Source of the DNA: Corynebacterium sp.
Lineage (GTDB): Bacteria; Actinomycetota; Actinomycetes; Mycobacteriales; Mycobacteriaceae
DNA: 43,624 nt
Assembly (NCBI RefSeq): GCF_030532965.1
Contig: NZ_JAUNKC010000028.1
Coordinates: 1-43,624, forward strand
Direction: 5' to 3'
Translations under genes and position numbers: made by a program
The notes under the pieces: generated by a model
Database searches by the model: none
What the model saw: the letters and a program-made list of their open reading frames with translations, nothing else
Told to the model about the DNA's origin: nothing
Shown: piece after piece, positions 9,395-16,755 of the stretch
Numbering within the stretch: position 1 is the first letter of the stretch
How the letters are laid out: the number at the start of each line of letters is the position of its first letter

Positions 9395-10438
9395 GTGAAA
9401 AACGGTTCTCCACCTCATCGTTTACATTCAATTGAAATCTGCGCAGGAGCTGGCGGACAGGCGCTCGGACTTGAGCGAGCGGGATTCGCACATGCCGCCG
9501 TCATCGAAATTGATAGGTGGGCTTCAGAGACTTTACGGTTAAACCGTTCGCATGACGGCCCCCACGGACCGTGGCCAATTTTCGAACTAGACATTCATGA
9601 TTTCGACAGCACACCCTATCGAAATAAGATTGACTTGTTCGCTGGCGGAGTCCCCTGCCCGCCGTTTTCCATTGCTGGAAAGCAACTAGGTGCAGCTGAT
9701 GAACGCGATTTATTCCCTCGTGCACTTGAGTTGATTCGAGAGATTAATCCACGAGCAGTGATGCTTGAAAACGTCAAAGGCCTCGCTCAGAAACGTTTTG
9801 ATGCTTATCGGCAACAGATAATCGATGAACTCAGGTCGCTTGGCTACACGGTTTTTTGGAAACTGTTATTCGCATCTGATTTCGGTGTCCCCCAGCTACG
9901 GCCGCGTTTTATCCTTGTGGCATTAAAGAATGAGTATGCTGCATTTTTCCAATGGCCTGAAAAACAAATCGAACCACCAACGGTTGGAGAAGCATTGGAA
10001 GATTTAATGTCGGCAAACGGATGGCTAGGAGCGAAGCATTGGGCGACCCAAGCCAATTCCATCGCGCCTACCATTGTCGGCGGGTCAAAGAAGCATGGCG
10101 GCGCAGATGTTGGCCCCTCCAGAGCACGTGAGGCCTGGCGTAAGCTCGGAGTAAAAGGAAGCTCAATTGCTGAAGAGGCCCCCGGAAGAGATTTTCCCGT
10201 TGGGGATTCTGAAAACTTACCGCGATTGACAGTGCCCATGGGTGGTGTCATTCAGGGTTTTCCACCCGAATGGCAGTGGGCGGGCGGAAAAACCGCTCAA
10301 TGGCGTCAAGTAGGTAATGCTTTTCCGCCACCAGTGGCGGAAGCCATTGGCCACGCAATCCATAACGCATTAACAAAAACGAGTATCACTATTCCTGATA
10401 ACATCAATACCCAAATTCCAATATCAATCCCGGTATGA
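9395..10438 (+). CDS. C5-cytosine DNA methyltransferase of a NaeI-type system
   Basis: The 347-residue enzyme transfers methyl from S-adenosylmethionine to cytosine C5. Motifs in order: I (SIEICAGAGGQALGLERAGF, SAM binding), IV (GGVPCPPFS, catalytic Cys88), VI (ENVKGL), VIII (QLRPRF), a target-recognition region around residues 190-280, and X (GNAFPPPVAEAIG). The start is GTG at 9395. It lies seven bases before the endonuclease gene. If the partner is NaeI-like the pair should recognise GCCGGC, but that is inferred from the partner, not read from this gene. Its job is to protect host sites from the neighbour. Confidence 0.93.
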   Translation: MKNGSPPHRLHSIEICAGAGGQALGLERAGFAHAAVIEIDRWASETLRLNRSHDGPHGPWPIFELDIHDFDSTPYRNKIDLFAGGVPCPPFSIAGKQLGAADERDLFPRALELIREINPRAVMLENVKGLAQKRFDAYRQQIIDELRSLGYTVFWKLLFASDFGVPQLRPRFILVALKNEYAAFFQWPEKQIEPPTVGEALEDLMSANGWLGAKHWATQANSIAPTIVGGSKKHGGADVGPSRAREAWRKLGVKGSSIAEEAPGRDFPVGDSENLPRLTVPMGGVIQGFPPEWQWAGGKTAQWRQVGNAFPPPVAEAIGHAIHNALTKTSITIPDNINTQIPISIPV

Positions 10439-10445
10439 GGAAAAT

Positions 10446-11375
10446 GTGACTTCTGGTTATCCACTCACACCCGACGACGTGAGTATCACCCTCGCGCAGC
10501 GTTTGAGAAATTTTGATCCCGCAGGTGAAAAGTGCCGCAACGCGATTCGAAAAGCTTTAGACCACATCTACGATGGTCAGCGTACTGGTCGTTTCAGTAT
10601 TGATCAGGTTTCTAAAACGGAAGCAACCCACTTGGGAACCATGGTGGAGATTTACCTAAGGCGAGCACTTGACGGGTTTTTGGGCGACGGCGAAACAATG
10701 GATTTTTCCGTAGCCGGTATCGATGTGGATTGTAAGTTTTCCAAAAATCGTTTTGGGTGGATGATTCCAACCGAAACGGTGGGCAATTACGCCATGGTTA
10801 TCCACGCGAATGATTATGAGTGCTACTGGCATCTCGGCTTCGTCTATGTAACCGAAGATATTTTGACCAAAGGTGGAAATCGCGACCGCAAACGCAGCAT
10901 CGCTAAACAGGGACGCGACGCGATTGCGTGGTGCTGGCAGGAGTATACGCTTCCGGAGAATACCCTGCTCACCTTACCCACAGAAGCTGTCGCACGAATA
11001 ACATCTCATAAGCATGGAACTCAACGCATCAACGAATTGTTCCGTGTTGCACAGCGACGAATACTCACCCGAAATGTCATCGCAACCGTTGCACAACAGG
11101 CTGACTACATGAAGCGAGTCCGCGCGAATGGTGGTGCGCGAACCACGTTGGCCCCCGAGGGCATAATCATCCTCGGGGGCGATTACCTGAACCAACAAAA
11201 GATTGCGCAAGCTCTCGGAATCAGCGTCCCAGAGAAAGGTGAAATGATTTCTGTACGGGTTAGCTCCAACTGTGACTCAAGCACTCACAACACAGTTTCG
11301 CTTGGTGCAAAACTATGGCGGGTGGCAACCGACACCGACCCCATTGAGCATGCCCCGACTATTCCCACCACCTAA
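10446..11375 (+). CDS. NaeI-like type II restriction endonuclease
   Basis: The 309-residue protein, close to the length of NaeI (317), matches it in layout: an N-terminal endonuclease domain and a C-terminal DNA-binding domain. The catalytic core is visible as E68, D86 and D95-C-K97 (GIDVDCKFSK). IYDGQR at residues 41-46 corresponds to the NaeI segment that resembles the DNA ligase KxDGxR motif, with Ile41 where ligase has Lys and NaeI has Leu43. Further blocks are GGNRDRKRSIAKQGRDAI and QADYMKRVRANGGARTT. NaeI binds two GCCGGC sites, one as effector. The start is GTG at 10446, seven bases after the methyltransferase stop. No Vsr-type repair gene is adjacent. Confidence 0.9.
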   Translation: MTSGYPLTPDDVSITLAQRLRNFDPAGEKCRNAIRKALDHIYDGQRTGRFSIDQVSKTEATHLGTMVEIYLRRALDGFLGDGETMDFSVAGIDVDCKFSKNRFGWMIPTETVGNYAMVIHANDYECYWHLGFVYVTEDILTKGGNRDRKRSIAKQGRDAIAWCWQEYTLPENTLLTLPTEAVARITSHKHGTQRINELFRVAQRRILTRNVIATVAQQADYMKRVRANGGARTTLAPEGIIILGGDYLNQQKIAQALGISVPEKGEMISVRVSSNCDSSTHNTVSLGAKLWRVATDTDPIEHAPTIPTT

Positions 11376-11409
11376 TTATTGCGGCATTACCAGCGCATAG
11401 AAGAAGCAA

Positions 11410-11748
11410 CTAGCTCGATAGCGACTTTACTTTCACGGTCACCACACATTCGTCGGAGTTTGTGGTGACCGAGGCTGCGGATTGACGAAGAACCTTATGC
11501 ACGGCTTGTTGAATATCGCTGACAATCTCGGTGACAGGGCGGGAATCATCAATGCCCACCTCGATGGTGACGGCCGAGGAATCGTCGTCAAGCAAAATCC
11601 CGTAGCGGCTACTGCCGTCGTCTTCACCGCTAACGCGCGCACCCCACACCCGCAGGGCGCTGGTAATTCCAGGTTCAATACCGCGAACGCCTGGAACGCT
11701 AGTGACTACCTTCACCAATTCGGAGGCTAATGCATTAGAAGTCGTCAT
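11410..11748 (-). CDS. Small Asp23-like protein, last gene of the envelope-stress operon
   Basis: The 112-residue protein starts at ATG 11748 (MTTSNALASELVKVV); the upstream extension in frame looks non-native. It has a helix containing VTSVPGVRGIEPG, then alternating strands (VTIEVGIDDSRPVTEIVSDIQQAVHKVL ... ECVVTVKVKSLSS). This matches the Asp23/Gls24 fold pattern of one helix, strands, an amphipathic helix and a final strand. The gene overlaps the preceding one by 14 bases. It converges on the NaeI-like gene with a gap of only 34 bases and no clear terminator. The family call is moderate. Confidence 0.65.
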   Translation of the reverse strand: MTTSNALASELVKVVTSVPGVRGIEPGITSALRVWGARVSGEDDGSSRYGILLDDDSSAVTIEVGIDDSRPVTEIVSDIQQAVHKVLRQSAASVTTNSDECVVTVKVKSLSS

Positions 11749-12220
11749 CGTGAAGATCCTCAATGTGAATATCAACGTCAGGGGCGAAATTAAGGTTATC
11801 GCGGCACGCGTCACGCACGGTTTTCCGTACCCGCGCGGCGAGTTCAGCGTAGTTTTTCGCCGTCACGTGGACACTGATCCGGCAGCGAATCCGTGTTGGT
11901 TGACCATAGCCGCGGTGGTTTTCCGGCGCTTCGGAATACTCGAAAGATGAACATAACGCACTGACCAGCGGAACGGTTTCCACTGATCGCCGCACAAGTG
12001 TGCGTAGCGACAGTTCCGTCATTGTGTAGGGGCCATGCTCGGTGGGCGGCATGTGAACCTCGGCGCCGTGTCGGGCATTGGCGCGTACTGCTTCCATGAC
12101 GGAGTCGAACACTCGACTGGAGGGACGTACCGATTCATCGTTGTCCGCGTCCATTAAATCCCATTCATCGTGCAGGGATTTGATCAATTGGAGGTACCGG
12201 CCGGTGGCTTCGTCGCTCAT
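11735..12220 (-). CDS. Protein of unknown function with a C-terminal Asp23-like half, directly after the ECF sigma gene
   Basis: This 161-residue soluble protein starts at ATG 12220, which overlaps the sigma stop as ATGA and has GGAGGAG five bases upstream; an in-frame GTG at 12226 is less likely. Residues 1-60 are acidic and helical (YLQLIKSLHDEWDLMDADND). The C-terminal half (LRTLVRRSVETVPLV ... CRISVHVTAKNYAELAARVRKTVRDAC) has the strand-helix rhythm of Asp23. The position right after a sigma factor would suit an anti-sigma factor, but there is no membrane segment or zinc motif, so that role is not supported. Function not recognised. Confidence 0.6.
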   Translation of the reverse strand: MSDEATGRYLQLIKSLHDEWDLMDADNDESVRPSSRVFDSVMEAVRANARHGAEVHMPPTEHGPYTMTELSLRTLVRRSVETVPLVSALCSSFEYSEAPENHRGYGQPTRIRCRISVHVTAKNYAELAARVRKTVRDACRDNLNFAPDVDIHIEDLHDDDF

Positions 12221-12807
12221 TTCCACTCCTCCATCCGTTGCATGATGAGTGTTCGGGCGCGGGCTATCCGGCCACGAGCCGTCGACTCGGTGATGTTTAG
12301 GGTTTGTGCGATCTCCTTATAGGACATGCTTTCAACCTCTCGGAGCGCCCAGCATGCGCGTAGCTCGGGGCTCACGGTGGATAGGACATCAGCGAGAGCC
12401 ATGATTTGCGCATTGACTTCGCTGGTGCGGGCGGGATCAGCCTGGTTGCTACCGGCACTTCCGGCGTGCACACTGGTACCTTTCTGGCCAGCCAACTCTT
12501 CGAAATTTGTTGGGTCGTGCGGGTCTGTGCCGTGGCTGCTGTGGCGTCGAATAGTGCTGGTTGCTTGGTTCGTGCAGATTTTTAACAACCAGCCTCGAAA
12601 CGCTGCGGGTTCGCGCAATAGGTGCAGCCGACGCCATGCTTGGATAAGAGTTTCCTGCACGACGTCTTCGGAATCCTGTCGATTGCCCAAAACCATGTAT
12701 GACGTGCGGAAAAGCCGCCCTTGATAGCGCCCGATCAATTGCTCGAAGGCAGCCACGTCGCCGTCTTGCGCCTTGAGCACCAGGTGTGTGTCATTTTGTT
12801 GGCTCAC
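12217..12807 (-). CDS. ECF-type RNA polymerase sigma factor
   Basis: The 196-residue sigma-70 family protein has region 2 at about residues 17-85 (DVAAFEQLIGRYQGRLFRTSY ... DSEDVVQETLIQAWRRL) and region 4 at about 135-190 (LSTVSPELRACWALREVE ... SYKEIAQTLNITESTARGRI). The linker between them is Gly/Ser-rich. The start is GTG at 12807, overlapping the upstream stop as GTGA. The downstream gene overlaps as ATGA. Being embedded in an Asp23/AmaP-like operon suggests that it responds to envelope stress and may drive its own operon. No obvious anti-sigma gene is present. Confidence 0.93.
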   Translation of the reverse strand: MSQQNDTHLVLKAQDGDVAAFEQLIGRYQGRLFRTSYMVLGNRQDSEDVVQETLIQAWRRLHLLREPAAFRGWLLKICTNQATSTIRRHSSHGTDPHDPTNFEELAGQKGTSVHAGSAGSNQADPARTSEVNAQIMALADVLSTVSPELRACWALREVESMSYKEIAQTLNITESTARGRIARARTLIMQRMEEWK

Positions 12808-13430
12808 GCTAACGCTTTCCGACGATGGTCAGTAACCCCCGCGACCGCTTCCGAAGCGGTTCCGCTATTAGGTTTGATAATCACATCAACCTGTTGCGGC
12901 GCGGCACCCAGCGAAGCGGTGATGTCGTCGGCAAGTCGACGTCGTAACGCAGCGACAGCCCACGAAACTTGAGCTTCCTGGCTAATCTTGGCGCTTGCCT
13001 GCAACCAGATGCTTTGCGACGATCCCGCCACCCACACCGAACAACCAGAAACGCCCGGCAGTTCCTCAGCACGCTCCGCCAAGGCCCGTGCCAACACGTT
13101 CGGATCGACCGTGGCCATGAGGGTGCCGTCGGTGTCGATCAACCGCAGTGGCGCGGTGCGTGCTTTACGTGGAATTTGGGAGATTAGCATCATAATGCCA
13201 ACGATGAGCGCTATGAGTGACAACACAATAGCGGCAGGTAGAAGCCACGTACCGGTGCCGCTTAGCAGCGCACCAATCCGGGTGTGCGGATTTGGCAGAA
13301 TTGGCTGCGCCGTCGGCCATGAAACACCCAGGTTAAGTAAGGTTGCTGCCAACCAGGTCGCCGCCGCGATGGTCAGTAATCCGACGATGGCGAGCACGAC
13401 CCGGTTTTTGATACCAGAAATGGAACGCAT
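12804..13430 (-). CDS. AmaP-like membrane protein, second copy
   Basis: The 208-residue protein has two transmembrane helices (about residues 10-35, VVLAIVGLLTIAAATWLAATLL, and about 55-85, GTWLLPAAIVLSLIALIVGIMM). Its cytoplasmic domain (about 95-190) ends in VSWAVAALRRRLADDI ... QQVDVIIKP, similar to the AmaP/Asp23-like domains. Two helices plus such a domain match AmaP, the membrane anchor of Asp23 in staphylococci. AGGAGG lies just upstream of the ATG. It is 33 bases after the first AmaP-like gene and overlaps the sigma gene by four bases. Confidence 0.75.
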   Translation of the reverse strand: MRSISGIKNRVVLAIVGLLTIAAATWLAATLLNLGVSWPTAQPILPNPHTRIGALLSGTGTWLLPAAIVLSLIALIVGIMMLISQIPRKARTAPLRLIDTDGTLMATVDPNVLARALAERAEELPGVSGCSVWVAGSSQSIWLQASAKISQEAQVSWAVAALRRRLADDITASLGAAPQQVDVIIKPNSGTASEAVAGVTDHRRKALA

Positions 13431-13463
13431 AATCTGTATCCTCCTTTTCTTACGTGCGACTTC

Positions 13464-14009
13464 TTACGTGCGACGAAGCCGCACCCGGGGCCGAATGCCC
13501 GCGGCAGGTTTAAGCTGTAGTAACGCGTCTTCGGCGGCTGCCTGCACTGCGGAATGCAGTGGCTCAGTATTGCCAAGCACGCTGCCAACCCGCAGGTCGG
13601 CGCGGCGTCGACTAGCAGTTACTTTTACCGAATCCACGCCGTCTACTTGCTCCACCCGATGTTGGATCAGCGACGCAAGATCCCGGCGGGTCATCACGGT
13701 TTCGCCGGGTATTTCGTCGGCGAGCACCGCGACCCGGCGCGGCTGCCCGGGCCACAGGGCGAGGAGGAGTAGAAGAACACCGATGACGGCCAGGACGCAC
13801 GCGGCGGTTACGACAGCGGCGGAGGCCAGGTGGGTTGACGCTATCGTCGTCATGGTTGCGTGCGCTTGATGCGGCCACTGACCGGTGACCACGTGCGTTC
13901 CGAGTAACCACAGCCCTACGCCGCCTAGCACTACCAGGGCTATTGCTAAGACGGTGGCTGGTATGGTTCGGGATGGTCGCCGAGTGAGGCTCCGGGGGTC
14001 GTTGTTCAT
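13464..14009 (-). CDS. AmaP-like membrane protein, first copy (DUF6286-type)
   Basis: The 181-residue protein has two transmembrane helices (about 19-40, TVLAIALVVLGGVGLWLLG, and about 62-86, LASAAVVTAACVLAVIGVLLLL). A cytoplasmic domain follows (RRDLASLIQHRVEQVDGVDSVKVTAS and related), the helix-strand start of an Asp23-like fold, with a basic C-terminus. Topology and domain match the AmaP-like proteins of actinobacterial Asp23 clusters. The ATG overlaps the upstream stop as ATGA. Confidence 0.75.
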   Translation of the reverse strand: MNNDPRSLTRRPSRTIPATVLAIALVVLGGVGLWLLGTHVVTGQWPHQAHATMTTIASTHLASAAVVTAACVLAVIGVLLLLLALWPGQPRRVAVLADEIPGETVMTRRDLASLIQHRVEQVDGVDSVKVTASRRRADLRVGSVLGNTEPLHSAVQAAAEDALLQLKPAAGIRPRVRLRRT

Positions 14010-14410
14010 CGCAGTGCTCCTCTTATTGTGCTGCTGGGATCGATCCAGGAAATCTCGATGTCAATGCGCCCTACTTCTAGCCCGGTGAGTTCTTCCACCC
14101 GAGCACGCATGCGGTCACGTAGTTCTTGAACGCTGGAATGGAGCGGCAGGGGGAAGACCATGCCAATGTCCATGCGCAGAACAGCGATGTGTCCGTAGAG
14201 GTCGCATTCGACGGTGGGGCGGGAGGAAAAGTCCCGGCGCGCACCGACTCCCATTACTCCACCTGCTGCGGAGCCGACGAAGCGCACCTCAGATGCGGCT
14301 TGCTCGGCGATGCGGGCGACTACCCGCGCCGGTATGGTTGTGGTTCCGCGTTGTGTTTCGGGTTGGTACAGTTTTTCTGCAGTTTCGTCACTAATGGTCA
14401 CGGGCGTCAT
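14006..14410 (-). CDS. Asp23/Gls24-family envelope stress protein, copy B
   Basis: The 134-residue soluble protein has the Asp23/Gls24 pattern: TTIPARVVARIAEQAASEV, a variable loop, strands (PTVECDLYGHIAVLRMDIGMVF), then SVQELRDRMRARVEELTGLEVGRIDIEISWI. In Staphylococcus, Asp23 coats the inner membrane through AmaP. Here the gene overlaps its upstream small membrane gene and its downstream AmaP-like gene by ATGA at both ends, so expression is tightly coupled. Confidence 0.87.
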   Translation of the reverse strand: MTPVTISDETAEKLYQPETQRGTTTIPARVVARIAEQAASEVRFVGSAAGGVMGVGARRDFSSRPTVECDLYGHIAVLRMDIGMVFPLPLHSSVQELRDRMRARVEELTGLEVGRIDIEISWIDPSSTIRGALR

Positions 14411-14583
14411 TGCCTCCAGCGGTCTAGGAGTTCGCGGGTGTCGAGTCGGCCCTCAAGGGCCAGACCCGCTGCCCCTCCGAAAAGGCCGCACAGTGCCACC
14501 AGGATGAAGTCCGTGAAGGATCCGAAGGCCAGAATGGTGCCGAGAAACAGTCCGATGAGGATAGTTAGGTGTGTGGTCTTCAT
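14407..14583 (-). CDS. Small membrane protein (DUF2273-like)
   Basis: This 58-residue reading frame runs from ATG at 14583 to TGA at 14407. It encodes two hydrophobic stretches (HLTILIGLFLGTILAFGS and DFILVALCGLFGGAAGLALE) separated by a short turn, then a charged tail (RLDTRELLDRWRQ). Small two-helix proteins of this type (DUF2273) sit beside asp23 genes in many Gram-positive bacteria. It lies 34 bases after asp23 copy A, with a ribosome-binding site AAGGAGTATGC just upstream, and overlaps asp23 copy B as ATGA. Confidence 0.8.
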   Translation of the reverse strand: MKTTHLTILIGLFLGTILAFGSFTDFILVALCGLFGGAAGLALEGRLDTRELLDRWRQ

Positions 14584-14617
14584 GCATACTCCTTGGTTGC
14601 CGTGCAGGTTTTCAGGG

Positions 14618-15097
14618 TTACTTCAATTCGGTGGTGGAGTTGTCGGAATCCTCGTCTGGTAGGTGTACGTCGGTGACGTTGACGTTGACTTCGATTACCT
14701 CAAGGCCGGTGGTGCCTTCCACCTGTTCGATGATGTTGCGGCGAATGGCGTTGCCTACCTCGACGATGGAGACGCCGTATTCAACAACGACGGTGACGTC
14801 CACTGCTGCTTGGGTTTCGCCTTTTTCTACGCTGATGCCGCCTGCGACGTTGGTCTGGGCGTTCGGAATCCGGTCTGTCACGGCGTTGAAGGCGCGGCGT
14901 GCGGCGTTGCCCATGTCGTAGACACCGGGCACCTCGCGGGTAGCCATGCCTGCGATCTTTGCAACGACGTTTTCTTCGATGGTGGTTACGCCGTGCTCGG
15001 TCTGCAGTGGGCCACGGTTGGTGGTTTCGTTCTTTTCTTCGCGCTCTTTGTTGATCTCGCGCTGCTGACCGGTTTGTGGGATCGAGTTATTGGTCAT
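14618..15097 (-). CDS. Asp23/Gls24-family envelope stress protein, copy A
   Basis: This is the first gene of the operon and encodes 159 residues. A polar N-terminal tail is followed by the canonical core: GVTTIEENVVAKIAGMATRE, VPGVYDMG, then VDVTVVVEYGVSIVEVGNAI and EQVEGTTGLEVIEVNVNVTDV. This is the best-conserved Asp23 member of the cluster. AAGGAGACACA precedes the ATG. Family members accumulate in alkaline and cell-wall stress and form membrane-associated complexes. Confidence 0.92.
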   Translation of the reverse strand: MTNNSIPQTGQQREINKEREEKNETTNRGPLQTEHGVTTIEENVVAKIAGMATREVPGVYDMGNAARRAFNAVTDRIPNAQTNVAGGISVEKGETQAAVDVTVVVEYGVSIVEVGNAIRRNIIEQVEGTTGLEVIEVNVNVTDVHLPDEDSDNSTTELK

Positions 15098-15125
15098 TGT
15101 GTCTCCTTGAATACGAATTGATAGC

Positions 15126-15140
15126 CGACGACTGTCGTCG
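15126..15140. promoter_or_regulatory. Palindrome in the leader of the asp23 operon
   Basis: CGACGAC-T-GTCGTCG is a perfect 7-bp inverted repeat about 30 bases upstream of the asp23 copy A start. It lies between that start and a leftward -10-like TATAAG at about 15150. It could be an operator or a leader hairpin. Confidence 0.4.
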
Positions 15141-15192
15141 ACTGGGACACTTATAAGACGCCGCGACTGGCGGAGTTGTCACGCCACATTTA

Positions 15193-15208
15193 TGTGATTT
15201 GAATCACC
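15193..15208. promoter_or_regulatory. GlxR/CRP-like dyad between the asp23 operon and the CPT-like gene
   Basis: TGTGATTTGAATCACC contains the perfect inverted repeat GTGATT-TG-AATCAC. It is close to the corynebacterial GlxR consensus TGTGA-N6-TCACA, with one mismatch in the outer bases. It lies about 95 bases from the asp23 start and about 85 from the CPT-like start, so it could act on either. Confidence 0.45.
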
Positions 15209-15293
15209 ATATAGAATAGCGGTTGTTACCCTAGACGGCCGCAGCAGACTCGCCGCGCGCGCCGCACCCCCACAACGAGAGAAATAAATCGCC

Positions 15294-15842
15294 ATGATCG
15301 TCGTCATAAACGGCCCATCTAGCTGCGGAAAGACCTCCGCCGCCGCAGCTTTAACAAACATCGCCCCCGGTGCGTGGTTGCGATTTTCGGTCGATGATTT
15401 CATTAGCGCACTACCGCCCAAACTCATTGGCTCACCCGCCGGGCTAATAATTTCCGAAACTGGCACCGTCAGCACAGGCTCGACGTTTCATTTGCTTTTC
15501 GACGCCTGGCTCAGCGCCTTAGGACACCTCGCCCGCACCGGCGTTCATGTTGTCTACGACGATGTTCTCCTTGACCCCATCGCCAGCACCCGCACCCTTT
15601 CGCGCGCCTTTAGCGGTAGCGACATATTCTGGGTAGCGCTTGAATGCTCCCCCGATGAACTCGCACGACGCGAGGCCACCCGCAATAATCGCCCCACCGG
15701 AATGGCCGTCACCCAATTAAACTGCGTGGACGACCGCTACGCAGCGGACATCAGGATCGCCACCGATCGGCTGACACCGGAACAGATAGCCCAGGAAATC
15801 CTTGATTGCTTAACCGAATCAGGGCGCCAGCTCTCAAAATGA
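15294..15842 (+). CDS. Chloramphenicol-phosphotransferase-like P-loop kinase
   Basis: The 182-residue protein begins MIVVINGPSSCGKTS, a Walker A motif at residues 7-14, followed by RFSVDDFISALPP (D34/D35 at the position of the CPT catalytic acid) and VVYDDVLLD. This is the layout of the CPT family, which contains the Streptomyces chloramphenicol 3-O-phosphotransferase and many kinases of unknown substrate. Real resistance is not implied. It stands alone, preceded by GAGAGAAATAAATCGCC, and has no operon partner. A GCTTTTCGACG copy lies inside it at 15494-15504. Confidence 0.8.
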   Translation: MIVVINGPSSCGKTSAAAALTNIAPGAWLRFSVDDFISALPPKLIGSPAGLIISETGTVSTGSTFHLLFDAWLSALGHLARTGVHVVYDDVLLDPIASTRTLSRAFSGSDIFWVALECSPDELARREATRNNRPTGMAVTQLNCVDDRYAADIRIATDRLTPEQIAQEILDCLTESGRQLSK

Positions 15843-15927
15843 TGGTGACACTGCTGCAATCGTCACCACCGGGAACGGGTGGGCGTCGAAAAGCAAAACT
15901 ACGCGATAAAACCCCGACCTGTGTCGA

Positions 15928-16746
15928 TTAGTCGGCGCTAAAAACCCGCTCCAACACACGCGCCACCCCGAAATCGTCGTTGGAGGTGGTCACCTCGTCG
16001 GCGACCTGTTTCAACGCGTCGATGGCGTTGCCCATCGCAACACCCGTTCCGGCCCACTGAATCATTTCAATGTCATTGGCCATATCCCCAAACGCAATAA
16101 CATCTTCGGCGGAAACGCCCAGGATATTGCCCAAGTCCTTCAGGCCGGAAGCCTTTGTCACGTTCGGTGCGGACAGCTCCAATAGGCCCTCACCGATGGA
16201 AAACGTCACGTGTGCGATGGATTCTGGGACAACACTGCGGACAGCGGCATACATTTCTTTAGCCGAGGCAGTGTGGTTGCGCAGCAACATCTTGATTGCG
16301 GGTTGGGAAATAACGGTGTCCACATCGGCTTCGCCGTGTTCCTCAGATTCCCATGCGTGCACAAATCCCTCCGCGACGACAAATAGCTCGTCGCAGCGAT
16401 CGAAGGCGGACTGCCCGGCGCGTTCCACCGCCACCCCGACGGGCAGGACATCGTCGACGCGAGCGACAATTTCTGCCATGACATGCGGGCTTAGGGTTCG
16501 GGTGCGCAATACCCGATCCGCCTCAGAATCATAAAGCACTGCACCATTGGCGCAGACGCATATCGGGCGCAACGGTAGTTGTTCCAGGACGGGAAACAGC
16601 CAGCGCGGCGGTCGGCCCGTCGCTAAGGTGAAGTGGGTGCCAGCGGACGTGGCCCGGAGCACGACATCCCGAAGCCTGGGCGTGACACGTTCGCTGGAGG
16701 TAATAAACGTTCCATCGACGTCGCTTGCAATTAGCTTCGGAATCAT
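15928..16746 (-). CDS. Cof-type HAD-IIB family phosphatase
   Basis: The 272-residue protein has HAD motif I (LIASDVDGTF, nucleophile D9), motif II around TLATGRPP, and motifs III/IV near IKMLLRNH and VIAFGDMANDIEMI, with the IIB cap between. Relatives dephosphorylate sugar phosphates and flavin phosphates; the substrate here is unknown. It is the last gene of the leftward serS - plsC - cof run, nine bases after plsC, the same order I recall from C. glutamicum. Confidence 0.92.
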   Translation of the reverse strand: MIPKLIASDVDGTFITSSERVTPRLRDVVLRATSAGTHFTLATGRPPRWLFPVLEQLPLRPICVCANGAVLYDSEADRVLRTRTLSPHVMAEIVARVDDVLPVGVAVERAGQSAFDRCDELFVVAEGFVHAWESEEHGEADVDTVISQPAIKMLLRNHTASAKEMYAAVRSVVPESIAHVTFSIGEGLLELSAPNVTKASGLKDLGNILGVSAEDVIAFGDMANDIEMIQWAGTGVAMGNAIDALKQVADEVTTSNDDFGVARVLERVFSAD

Positions 16747-16755
16747 TGTTCTATC

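Noticed and set aside
12988..14662. Rightward open frames opposite the Asp23/AmaP-like operon
   Set aside because: The eight leftward genes are chained by overlapping starts and stops and have recognisable domains; the opposite frames have neither.
15294..15842. Chloramphenicol resistance gene
   Set aside because: The CPT family is broad and mostly of unknown substrate; nothing here shows drug specificity.
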